From the NCBI GenBank assembly GCA_031271065.1, contig JAISWP010000123.1, positions 1 to 5,075 on the forward strand: a DNA stretch of 5,075 nucleotides, written 5' to 3'. Origin of the DNA: Synergistaceae bacterium (lineage in GTDB: Bacteria > Synergistota > Synergistia > Synergistales > Synergistaceae). Made by a program: the position numbers and the translations under genes. The notes under the pieces are model-generated. The model was not told the DNA's origin and did no database searches. It was given only the letters and a program-made list of their open reading frames with translations. Of this stretch, positions 1 through 4,402 are shown in pieces; positions within the stretch are counted from its first letter, which is position 1; each line of letters opens with the position of its first letter.

Positions 1-1
1 C

Positions 2-109
2 GTCTTTTCGACCAGATGCCCCAAGGCCCGCCCCGTTTGCCGTGAAAACCCGCCGGAGATGAGAGATATGGGGGACGGGCACACGACCGCGTGCCATTTC
101 TGCCGCTGA
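2..109 (+). CDS. C-terminal end of an oligopeptide/dipeptide ABC transporter ATP-binding protein (OppF/DppF type), 5' truncated
   Basis: Only the last 35 codons lie in the window, in the frame starting at base 2 and ending with TGA at 107-109. The translation contains RCPKARPVC, then NPPEM, then GHTTACHF. This is the pattern of the small C-terminal domain found after the nucleotide-binding domain in OppD/OppF/DppD/DppF proteins: an RCP...C segment, an acidic/proline stretch, then G-H-x-x-A-C-H. Family members energise uptake of di- and oligopeptides from the cytoplasmic side of the membrane. The ATPase motifs are outside the window, so the assignment rests on this tail alone. OppF versus OppD, and the exact substrate, cannot be decided. 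It is convergent with brnA, whose stop lies 47 bases away. Confidence 0.75.
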   Translation, partial: VFSTRCPKARPVCRENPPEMRDMGDGHTTACHFCR

Positions 110-120
110 ACGGCGCGATG

Positions 121-154
121 CGCGGCCCGGACGCGCGGCTTTGTCCGGTCCGCG
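121..154. terminator. Strong hairpin between convergent genes, possible bidirectional terminator without a U-tract
   Basis: Bases 121-132 pair with 143-154. CGCGG pairs with CCGCG and CCGGAC with GTCCGG, with one C/T mismatch between the two blocks and a 10-base loop. The stem starts 11 bases after the stop of the peptide-transporter gene and ends 1 base before the stop codon of brnA, which is where a shared terminator would sit. Neither side is followed by a run of T, so it is not a classical intrinsic terminator. It may instead block 3'-to-5' decay or act with Rho. The pairing is seen directly; the function is inferred. Confidence 0.4.
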
Positions 155-155
155 G

Positions 156-437
156 TCAGGCCTGGTCCCGCGCGCGCCGCCGTTCCACCGTTTCTGCGTA
201 GCTCCGCAGGACCGCGTTCATGCGTGTTTGATACCCTTTACCCATTCTTCGGTAAAACTCCAGGACTGACTTGTCAATACGGATGGTGATCTGCTCTTTT
301 TCCGGCGTTTCGACCGTCCATTTTGCCGCGGCCAGAAATTCATCGGAAAGGGCTGGAATATCAGAACAGTCGATATCCCAATCCTGCATTGCGGTCAGCT
401 TTTCAAAATCAGTGCCTGTCTCGTTCGCTTTCTTCAT
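156..437 (-). CDS. brnA: BrnA family antitoxin, type II toxin-antitoxin system
   Basis: This 93-residue protein would be the antitoxin of the BrnT/BrnA module. Family members neutralise the BrnT ribonuclease by direct binding and repress their own operon through a ribbon-helix-helix DNA-binding domain. The sequence shows a polar N-terminal part with the acidic motif ALSDEF (residues 29-34), then the beta-strand ITIRID (50-55) and the helix VLEFYRRMGKGYQTRMNAVL (58-77). The segment GKGYQTR-N-VLR is the hallmark of BrnA. The start at the ATG complementary to 435-437 is chosen because GAGGGAG lies 7 bases upstream on that strand and because the longer open frame (to 533) only adds residues overlapping brnT. 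It begins inside the 3' end of brnT (29-base overlap), so the two are probably translationally coupled. The family call is firm; activity is not shown by sequence. Confidence 0.88.
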   Translation of the reverse strand: MKKANETGTDFEKLTAMQDWDIDCSDIPALSDEFLAAAKWTVETPEKEQITIRIDKSVLEFYRRMGKGYQTRMNAVLRSYAETVERRRARDQA

Positions 438-693
438 AATATTTCTCCCTCTCGTTTTTCCGCGCCCTTCTTGCCGATATAATGCGCCGATTGCCGCCTC
501 TTTTGGTGAAAACCACGACAATTTCAATATCACGCATGAGCCCTATCGATAGAAATCGTTCCTCCGTCAGATTCGGCTGAGGAGTTTTCGATGTGATGAC
601 AAATCCGTTATAGATTGCAGCGGCGTCGTTGAAATCTATATGGTGTTTCCTGATATTCGCAATTCGTTTTTGATCGTCCCATTCAAAGCCCAT
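409..693 (-). CDS. brnT: BrnT family toxin (RelE-like ribonuclease), type II toxin-antitoxin system
   Basis: This 94-residue protein is the likely toxin partner of BrnA. Characterised BrnT proteins have a RelE-like fold, cleave RNA and stop growth when free. Visible family features are the N-terminal FEWDD (3-7), N-x-x-KHHIDF (13-21) followed by a D-A pair, the central strand IVVVFTKRGG (58-67), and the C-terminal RRIISARRA (69-77) followed by K-x-ER-x-x-Y (79-85). The order toxin then antitoxin is the usual one for this module. I chose the ATG at 691-693 because residues from MGFEWDD onward match the family length of about 90. The frame stays open upstream to 942, but that extension crosses the putative promoter and has no family resemblance. 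The ribosome binding site (AGGCGG, about 8 bases upstream) is moderate. No key residue is obviously lost, so the toxin looks intact. Confidence 0.88.
   Translation of the reverse strand: MGFEWDDQKRIANIRKHHIDFNDAAAIYNGFVITSKTPQPNLTEERFLSIGLMRDIEIVVVFTKRGGNRRIISARRARKNEREKYYEESERDRH
445..451 (-). promoter_or_regulatory. Ribosome binding site of brnA
   Basis: On the - strand this reads GAGGGAG, 7 bases before the ATG at 437-435. It lies inside the coding sequence of brnT and fixes the brnA start at the internal ATG rather than the longer open frame. Its position makes coupled translation of antitoxin after toxin plausible. Confidence 0.65.
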
Positions 694-712
694 AACACAT
701 TCCGCCTGCGCT

Positions 713-732
713 GTATTTATAATTATATTTAC
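713..732. promoter_or_regulatory. AT-rich imperfect palindrome, candidate BrnA/BrnT-BrnA operator
   Basis: GTATTTATAA followed by TTATATTTAC forms a 20-base imperfect palindrome (8 of 10 positions per arm) centred between 722 and 723, with a perfect ATAATTAT core. It overlaps the -10 region of the brnTA promoter and ends 20 bases upstream of the brnT start. BrnA-type ribbon-helix-helix antitoxins repress their own promoters by binding palindromes of this kind. The palindrome is seen directly; the role as operator is inferred. Confidence 0.5.
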
Positions 733-753
733 ATGAGGGGTATTGATTGTCAA
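722..753 (-). promoter_or_regulatory. Sigma-70-type promoter of the brnTA operon
   Basis: On the - strand a perfect TTGACA -35 box (complement of 748-753) is followed after 17 bases by AAATAT (730-725), preceded by TG in the extended -10 position. A perfect TATAAT (727-722) overlaps it, but at a 20-base spacing. Transcription would begin near 715, about 20 bases before the brnT ATG. The -35 box is convincing; which -10 register is used cannot be decided by eye. Confidence 0.6.
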
Positions 754-770
754 GCCGCGATGTTCGCGGC
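754..770. repeat. Perfect 7-bp hairpin abutting the brnTA -35 box
   Basis: GCCGCGA (754-760) pairs perfectly with TCGCGGC (764-770) around a TGT loop. It directly touches the TTGACA of the brnTA promoter on its upstream side. It has no T-run in either direction, so it is not an obvious terminator. It could be a protein-binding dyad or chance in GC-rich DNA. Confidence 0.35.
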
Positions 771-960
771 GAATTGCTGGAATTTCTGCACAGCCGAGCC
801 AGTCATCCCGTTTTTTGGGTTTGAGCGCCCGGCGGAGCAGACAGCCGTTTTTCAGGTTTCCGGCTGCGCTCATGATTTCGCGTTTTCCCCTTTCAGCCGG
901 ATATTTTTGAGTGCCGCTTCTCGAAACGGGGACCGAAGGCATGACGGCGAGGGCGGGTTA
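754..960. other. Divergent intergenic region without a supported gene
   Basis: About 200 bases lie between the brnTA promoter and the transporter promoter, which point away from each other. Apart from the small hairpin at its left edge I see no gene. Frames are open on both strands: the - strand frame of brnT continues up to 942, and a + strand frame runs through. None has a ribosome binding site with a plausible start or a recognisable protein motif. The sequence could be a gene remnant or a dispersed intergenic repeat, which cannot be judged from one copy. Confidence 0.4.
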
Positions 961-989
961 TTGACAAACCGGCGCTTAAACTTTATTCT
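961..989 (+). promoter_or_regulatory. Sigma-70-type promoter of the amino acid ABC transporter operon
   Basis: A perfect TTGACA (961-966) is followed after exactly 17 bases by TATTCT (984-989), which matches four of six -10 positions including both As-and-Ts that matter most (T1, A2, T6). Transcription would start near 996. The first gene, if it begins at 1104, would then have a leader of about 108 bases. There is no competing promoter of similar quality before the downstream genes, so this one likely serves all four. Confidence 0.65.
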
Positions 990-994
990 TGTGC

Positions 995-1030
995 AATTCC
1001 GCAGGGGATAATAATCTTTAGTGCGGAATT
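995..1030. promoter_or_regulatory. Perfect 9-bp inverted repeat at the transcription start, candidate operator or 5' stem-loop
   Basis: AATTCCGCA (995-1003) and TGCGGAATT (1022-1030) are perfect inverted copies separated by 18 bases. The left arm begins almost exactly where transcription from the 961-989 promoter should start. A regulator bound there would block the operon, or the RNA could fold into a stem with an 18-base loop at its 5' end. No T-run follows, so it is not an attenuator terminator. The regulator is unknown. Confidence 0.5.
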
Positions 1031-1087
1031 TCGGCGCTTGCGAATGAGCGTCTTTATGAGCGTCACTGGCGGCGTTATTTCATTCAA

Positions 1088-1094
1088 GAGGGAG
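1088..1094 (+). promoter_or_regulatory. Ribosome binding site deciding the ATPase start
   Basis: GAGGGAG is the only strong Shine-Dalgarno-like sequence near the 5' end of the gene. It lies 9 bases before TTG 1104 and 3 bases before TTG 1098, favouring 1104. Upstream ATGs at 1044 and 1056 lack one. Confidence 0.55.
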
Positions 1095-1103
1095 AAGTTG
1101 ATT

Positions 1104-1910
1104 TTGCGCGCAAATATACGCGAAGGGGACAATTCCCGCGGCATCATTTCGGTGCGGGGGCTTTGCAAGTCGTTCGGCGATCTGGAGGTTTTGAAGGGCA
1201 TAGACCTCGACGTCGCGGAGGGCGAAGTGGTGTCGGTGATAGGCCCGAGCGGTTCCGGGAAAAGTACGCTGGCCCGTTGTATATGCAGGCTGGAACAGGT
1301 GGACCGCGGTTCTGTGGAGCTCTGCGGGGTCGACATAACCGGCGGGTCCCACAAAAACAGCGACATAGCCAGGATGGTCGGCATGATATTTCAGCAGTTC
1401 AACCTCTATCCCCATCTTTCGGTGCTGGAAAATATAACCCTCTCTCCCGTGCAGATACTCGGAATCTCGAAGCCGGACGCCCAAAAGCAGGCTTATGAGC
1501 TCTTGGCCAGAGTAGGGCTCTCCGATAAAGCGGACGCGCGGCCTCGCCAGCTGTCAGGCGGGCAGCAGCAGAGAGTGGCCATAGCCAGGGCTCTTGCGAT
1601 GCGCCCGAAGATAATGCTCTTTGACGAGCCCACCAGCGCCCTCGATCCGGAACTGGTGGGAGAGGTCCTGGACGTCATGGAGCGCCTGGCGGATTCGGGA
1701 ATGACGATGCTCGTCATCACTCATGAAATGGGTTTCGCCAGGGACGCGTCGGATAAGGTGATCTTCATGGACGAGGGAGTTATCGTGGAGCAGTCGTCCC
1801 CTTCGGAGATCCTCTCCGACCCCAGTCACGCGCGCACAAGGCAGTTCCTGCAGCGCCTTCTTTCTCCGGGGCGGGAAAGAAGAGAGGGGAGCGTCGTCAA
1901 TGGGTTTTGA
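1104..1910 (+). CDS. Polar amino acid ABC transporter ATP-binding protein (GlnQ/HisP/ArtP type)
   Basis: This 268-residue protein is the motor subunit of an amino acid importer, hydrolysing ATP on the cytoplasmic face of the membrane. All ABC motifs are intact: Walker A GPSGSGKST (47-55), Q-loop FQQFNLYPHLSVLEN (96-110), signature LSGGQQQRVAIARAL (150-164), Walker B IMLFDEPTSALDPE (170-183), D-loop within it, and the switch histidine in ITHEMGFA (205-212). The QFNL.PH and LVGEVL patterns are typical of the polar amino acid family. The C-terminus carries about 15 extra polar residues after the usual FLQRL end. The TTG at 1104 is preferred for its ribosome binding site and because it leaves a normal short N-terminus before IISVRGL; the frame is open back to 1038, so the start is not certain. 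The stop overlaps the permease start by 11 bases. Substrate cannot be read from this subunit. Confidence 0.93.
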   Translation: MRANIREGDNSRGIISVRGLCKSFGDLEVLKGIDLDVAEGEVVSVIGPSGSGKSTLARCICRLEQVDRGSVELCGVDITGGSHKNSDIARMVGMIFQQFNLYPHLSVLENITLSPVQILGISKPDAQKQAYELLARVGLSDKADARPRQLSGGQQQRVAIARALAMRPKIMLFDEPTSALDPELVGEVLDVMERLADSGMTMLVITHEMGFARDASDKVIFMDEGVIVEQSSPSEILSDPSHARTRQFLQRLLSPGRERREGSVVNGF

Positions 1911-2553
1911 TTTCTCGCTGGTCCTGCCCAGGATGGACATGTTCCTCGCCGGCGCTCTTGTCACAATACAGGCGTCGTTAATGTCGGTGCTTTTCGGGGC
2001 CATACTGGGGACGGTGGTCGGGATGCTGCGCGTCATGCCCCTCAAGCCGGTCAGGATGTTCGCGGCCTGTTACATCTACGTTATACGGGGCACGCCAGCC
2101 CTGATACAGCTGTTTTTCATATATTTCGGACTGCCGGCCCTGGGCGTCAACCTCAGCGCTATGGCGTCCGGGGTGATAGGCCTCTCCCTGAATTCGGCGG
2201 GGTATGTGGGCGAAATAGTGAGGGGAGGCATCGAGGCGGTTCCGGCCGGGCAGTGGGAGGCCGGCAAGGTGCTGGGTATGTCCTACGGCAAGGCCATGCG
2301 GTTTATAGTGCTTCCTCAGGCTCTCCGCAGCATGCTTCCCGCGTTCGGCAACGAGTTCGTCACTCTAATAAAGGAGTCGTCGCTCCTGTCAACCCTCGCC
2401 ATAACGGAGCTCACCCAGGTGGGGCAGCAGGTCCGGAGCGTCACCTACGCTTCTTTCGAGACATTCATAATCGTGGGAGCCATGTATCTCGTCATGACGT
2501 CTCTGACCGGTATGCTCCTGCGGTACGTCGAAAAGAGGTGGAGCGTCGTCTGA
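1900..2553 (+). CDS. Polar amino acid ABC transporter permease (HEQRO family)
   Basis: This 217-residue membrane protein should form the translocation channel, probably as a homodimer because no second permease gene is present. Hydrophobic segments lie at about 14-43, 54-80, 87-107, 150-170 and 188-207, consistent with five helices. The family hallmark YVIRGTPALIQLFFIYFGLP is at 60-79. The ATPase-contacting EAA loop runs from GGIEAVPAGQWEAGKVLGMS (109-128) to the conserved VLPQALR (137-143). The length is typical for the His/Glu/Gln/Arg/opine permease group. The ATG at 1900 has AGGGG about 10 bases upstream and overlaps the ATPase stop, indicating coupled translation and matched stoichiometry. 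Charged ligand preference cannot be predicted from the channel sequence. The 70-base gap to the next gene shows no terminator. Confidence 0.93.
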   Translation: MGFDFSLVLPRMDMFLAGALVTIQASLMSVLFGAILGTVVGMLRVMPLKPVRMFAACYIYVIRGTPALIQLFFIYFGLPALGVNLSAMASGVIGLSLNSAGYVGEIVRGGIEAVPAGQWEAGKVLGMSYGKAMRFIVLPQALRSMLPAFGNEFVTLIKESSLLSTLAITELTQVGQQVRSVTYASFETFIIVGAMYLVMTSLTGMLLRYVEKRWSVV

Positions 2554-2610
2554 CGGTTTCAGCCGGGACACCGATAGGGTCGCCCATTCGGCGGTTCCGT
2601 AAATAATTCA

Positions 2611-2617
2611 GGAGGTG
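2611..2617 (+). promoter_or_regulatory. Ribosome binding site of the first binding protein
   Basis: GGAGGTG lies 6 bases before ATG 2624 and includes the GTG at 2615 that would give a longer reading frame, so ATG 2624 is the start. It is one of the two strongest ribosome binding sites in the window, as expected for binding proteins made in excess over the membrane subunits. Confidence 0.75.
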
Positions 2618-2623
2618 TTATAC

Positions 2624-3394
2624 ATGTCGGGAAAGTTTTATATTGCACTGATCCTTATCCTGTCGCTGTTTATATCCGCCGCGCCGGCGTCCGCTTCGGT
2701 CCTGGACAGAAAGGTCGTGACCGTGGGCACAGAGGGGACGTGGCCCCCTTATGAGTACTACGACGAGAATAACGTGCTCACCGGGTTCGACATCGAGCTC
2801 GTGGCGGCCATAGGCGGGCGCATCGGCAGGGAGGTAAAGGTCGTGGATATGGCCTTTGACGGGCTCATTCCCGCGCTCCTGACGGGGAAGATAGACATGA
2901 TAGCCGCGGGTATGCACTCCACCGCCGAACGGAAGCAAATGGTTGACTTCTCCGACGTCTATTCGATAGCCGACTCCGCTTTCATAGTCCTGAGCGGCAA
3001 TACCGACATAAACGCCCTGGCGGACCTTGATGGCAAAATCGTGGCGGTGCAGCTCGGCACCACCGAGGACTTTTACATGGAAAAACTCACCGGCGTCAGT
3101 ACGAGCATCAAGAAGTACCAAAAAACGGTGGACGCCATCCGTGATCTCATCCTGAAAAGGGTCGATACGGTCCTGATAGGCACCGTGGTCGCCAAGAGCT
3201 ACGTTGAGAGCGACCGCTTCCCCGGCGCGCTTAAAATAGCGTTCAGGGAGGAAGTCGACAAGCCGGACGAGGGCTTTGCGCTGGCTCTGCGCAAGAACGA
3301 CCCGCAGTTCCTGAACGCCGTCAACGCGGCTATCAGGGAGCTGGACGAATCGGGGGTCCTGTCCGAACTCAAGAAGAAATACGGTCTCGATTGA
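2624..3394 (+). CDS. Amino acid ABC transporter substrate-binding protein, first of a tandem pair, with an altered ligand site
   Basis: This 256-residue exported protein belongs to the family-3 extracellular solute-binding proteins, which capture amino acids outside the membrane and hand them to the permease. A signal peptide is visible: K4, hydrophobic 6-20, and an ASA site (22-24) with predicted cleavage before S25. No lipobox cysteine is present, so it should be soluble in the periplasm. Family features are GTEGTWPPYEYYD (35-47), GFDIEL (54-59), the ligand-carboxylate Arg103 in AERK followed by VDFSDVY (107-113), and VQLGTTED (142-149). The position that in GlnH and relatives is Asp, contacting the ligand alpha-amino group, is Gly186 here (VLIGTVVA) while the downstream paralogue keeps Asp. 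This suggests a changed ligand, perhaps one lacking a normal alpha-amino group, or weakened binding. It is roughly 55-60 percent identical by eye to the next gene's product. Confidence 0.9.
   Translation: MSGKFYIALILILSLFISAAPASASVLDRKVVTVGTEGTWPPYEYYDENNVLTGFDIELVAAIGGRIGREVKVVDMAFDGLIPALLTGKIDMIAAGMHSTAERKQMVDFSDVYSIADSAFIVLSGNTDINALADLDGKIVAVQLGTTEDFYMEKLTGVSTSIKKYQKTVDAIRDLILKRVDTVLIGTVVAKSYVESDRFPGALKIAFREEVDKPDEGFALALRKNDPQFLNAVNAAIRELDESGVLSELKKKYGLD
2843..2896 (+). repeat. First copy of a near-identical 54-base block shared by the two binding-protein genes
   Basis: This block differs from 3664-3717 at only three positions, two of which are third-codon changes within DGLIPALLTGK and neighbours. 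Another exact 20-base match, beginning CAGCTCGGCACC, lies in the segment encoding QLGTTED. Such silent-site identity is higher than in the rest of the pair, pointing to recent duplication or local gene conversion. Confidence 0.7.
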
Positions 3395-3433
3395 CCGCTC
3401 GTAAAGCCGGGTCGGCCGGGAGCCGCAAAATTT

Positions 3434-3440
3434 GGAGGTG
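3434..3440 (+). promoter_or_regulatory. Ribosome binding site of the second binding protein
   Basis: GGAGGTG, the same heptamer used by the first binding-protein gene, lies 7 bases before ATG 3448. It rules out the upstream in-frame TTG at 3391, which overlaps the previous stop codon. The shared heptamer suggests the duplication carried the translation signal with it. Confidence 0.75.
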
Positions 3441-3447
3441 TGAGGGT

Positions 3448-4212
3448 ATGAGGAAGATTTTAGTGATCATGGCCGCGTTCGTCCTGACGGCGATCGCGGT
3501 CTCCGGGGCGTTCGCCTCGGTGATGGACAAAGGCGTCGTGACCGCCGGCACCGAGGGGACCTATCCGCCCTTTGAGTTTTACGACGATAACAACGTGCTC
3601 ACGGGTTTCGACGTGGAACTCCTGGCTCTCATCGGGCCGAAGATAGGCAGGGAAATCCGGTTCGTGGATATGGCCTTTGACGGCCTGATTCCCGCGCTCC
3701 TGACGGGCAAGATAGACCTGATCGCGGCCGCCATGAACGCCACGGAGGAGCGCCGCAAGGTCGTGGACTTCTCCGACGTGTACCAGGTGGCCGACGCTTC
3801 CGTCGTGACCAGGACGGGTGGGGCGGGCATAAAAAGCATGGCGGACCTGAAAGGCAGGAGGATAGGGGTCCAGCTCGGCACCACCGAGGACCTGTACCTG
3901 TCCGGAGCCGGTCTGGGGGCGGAGATCAAGCGCTATCAGAAAACGAACGACGCCATAAGAGAGATTCTTCTGGACCGCATCGACGGCGTTCTGCTGGACA
4001 CTCCCGTGGCAAACGGCTACATCACGAACGACAGGTTCGCGGGGTTCATAGAGATAGCTTTCAAAGAGATGATAAACGGCCCGGAGGAGGGTTTCTCCTT
4101 CGCCCTCCGCCGCGGCGACAGCGCGTTCCTCGACGCGCTGAACGGCGCGCTGCGCGAACTTGAGGAGTCCGGCGAACTAGACGCCCTGAAGGTGAAGTAC
4201 GGGCTGAAATAA
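3448..4212 (+). CDS. Amino acid ABC transporter substrate-binding protein, second of a tandem pair, canonical ligand site
   Basis: This 254-residue protein is a paralogue of the preceding one and the last gene of the operon. It has a Sec signal peptide (RK at 2-3, hydrophobic 4-18, AFA at 21-23, predicted cleavage before S24). Family-3 features are GTEGTYPPFEFYD (34-46), GFDVEL (53-58), Arg102 in EERR before VDFSDVY (106-112), VQLGTTED (141-148) and the Asp184 in VLLDTPVA, which matches the Asp that binds the ligand alpha-amino group in proteins such as GlnH. With Arg and Asp both present it should bind an ordinary L-amino acid, probably polar or charged; the exact one is not readable. The start at ATG 3448 follows a GGAGGTG site. 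It shares the single permease and ATPase with the first binding protein. Confidence 0.92.
   Translation: MRKILVIMAAFVLTAIAVSGAFASVMDKGVVTAGTEGTYPPFEFYDDNNVLTGFDVELLALIGPKIGREIRFVDMAFDGLIPALLTGKIDLIAAAMNATEERRKVVDFSDVYQVADASVVTRTGGAGIKSMADLKGRRIGVQLGTTEDLYLSGAGLGAEIKRYQKTNDAIREILLDRIDGVLLDTPVANGYITNDRFAGFIEIAFKEMINGPEEGFSFALRRGDSAFLDALNGALRELEESGELDALKVKYGLK
3664..3717 (+). repeat. Second copy of the 54-base block shared by the two binding-protein genes
   Basis: This is the direct-repeat partner of 2843-2896, with 51 of 54 bases identical and in the same codon frame. The two copies are 821 bases apart, far enough to allow recombination that would fuse or delete one binding-protein gene. Confidence 0.7.
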
Positions 4213-4245
4213 TTCATAAAAAACCTGCTCTCAGGCGCAGACCTC

Positions 4246-4273
4246 TCCCCGGCTAACTGCCGGGGATTTTTTT
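4246..4273 (+). terminator. Intrinsic terminator of the transporter operon
   Basis: TCCCCGGC (4246-4253) pairs perfectly with GCCGGGGA (4259-4266) around a five-base TAACT loop, followed by seven T residues (4267-4273). It lies 33 bases after the stop of the last binding-protein gene and marks the end of the operon. This is the clearest regulatory element in the window. Confidence 0.93.
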
Positions 4274-4331
4274 GCGCGCGTGGCGCGTGTACGCAAATAC
4301 CGGAATCGCGCAGCAATGTCGCGGGGACGAT

Positions 4332-4340
4332 TGATATAAT
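4332..4340 (+). promoter_or_regulatory. Extended -10 promoter of the Rpn-like gene
   Basis: TGA followed by a perfect TATAAT (4335-4340) forms an ideal extended -10 element. No good -35 box lies 16-18 bases upstream, which extended -10 promoters tolerate. Transcription would start near 4347, about 56 bases before the ATG. Its place just beyond the terminator supports separate transcription of the downstream gene. Confidence 0.6.
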
Positions 4341-4402
4341 GCAGAAAAAGTAAGGACGGTGCTAATTCTGAATACGCGGCGTTACCGCAGACGGTGTTTG
4401 AT

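Noticed and set aside
438..533. A longer brnA starting at 533
   Set aside because: The added 32 residues are in a frame shifted against brnT coding sequence, and the strong GAGGGAG site points to the ATG at 437.
694..942. A longer brnT with an N-terminal extension of 83 residues in the same frame
   Set aside because: The extension crosses a good promoter, has no family resemblance, and BrnT proteins are about 90 residues. The ATG at 693 gives the family length.
1038..1103. ATPase start at TTG 1038 or the ATGs at 1044 and 1056
   Set aside because: No ribosome binding site precedes them, and they add residues not expected in this family. The direct repeat ATGAGCGTC (1044-1052 and 1056-1064) inside this stretch looks like a chance or slippage repeat. 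The choice is moderately certain only.
990..1103. T-box, riboswitch or attenuator in the leader of the amino acid transporter operon
   Set aside because: The leader shows an inverted repeat but no T-box consensus, no terminator with T-run and no recognisable riboswitch core.
1080..2045. Open frames on the - strand opposite the ATPase and permease genes
   Set aside because: They are antisense shadows of well-supported genes, with no ribosome binding sites or protein motifs.
3391..3447. Second binding protein starting at TTG 3391
   Set aside because: This would place 19 polar residues before an otherwise normal signal peptide, and GGAGGTG lies directly before ATG 3448.
4017..4316. Open frame on the - strand across the end of the second binding-protein gene and the terminator
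   Set aside because: It runs through the intrinsic terminator hairpin and the reverse complement of a conserved coding sequence, with no motif of its own.
4274..4331. GC-rich alternating GCGCG stretch after the terminator as a possible regulatory dyad
   Set aside because: Only imperfect, low-complexity pairing is visible, which is expected by chance in such sequence.
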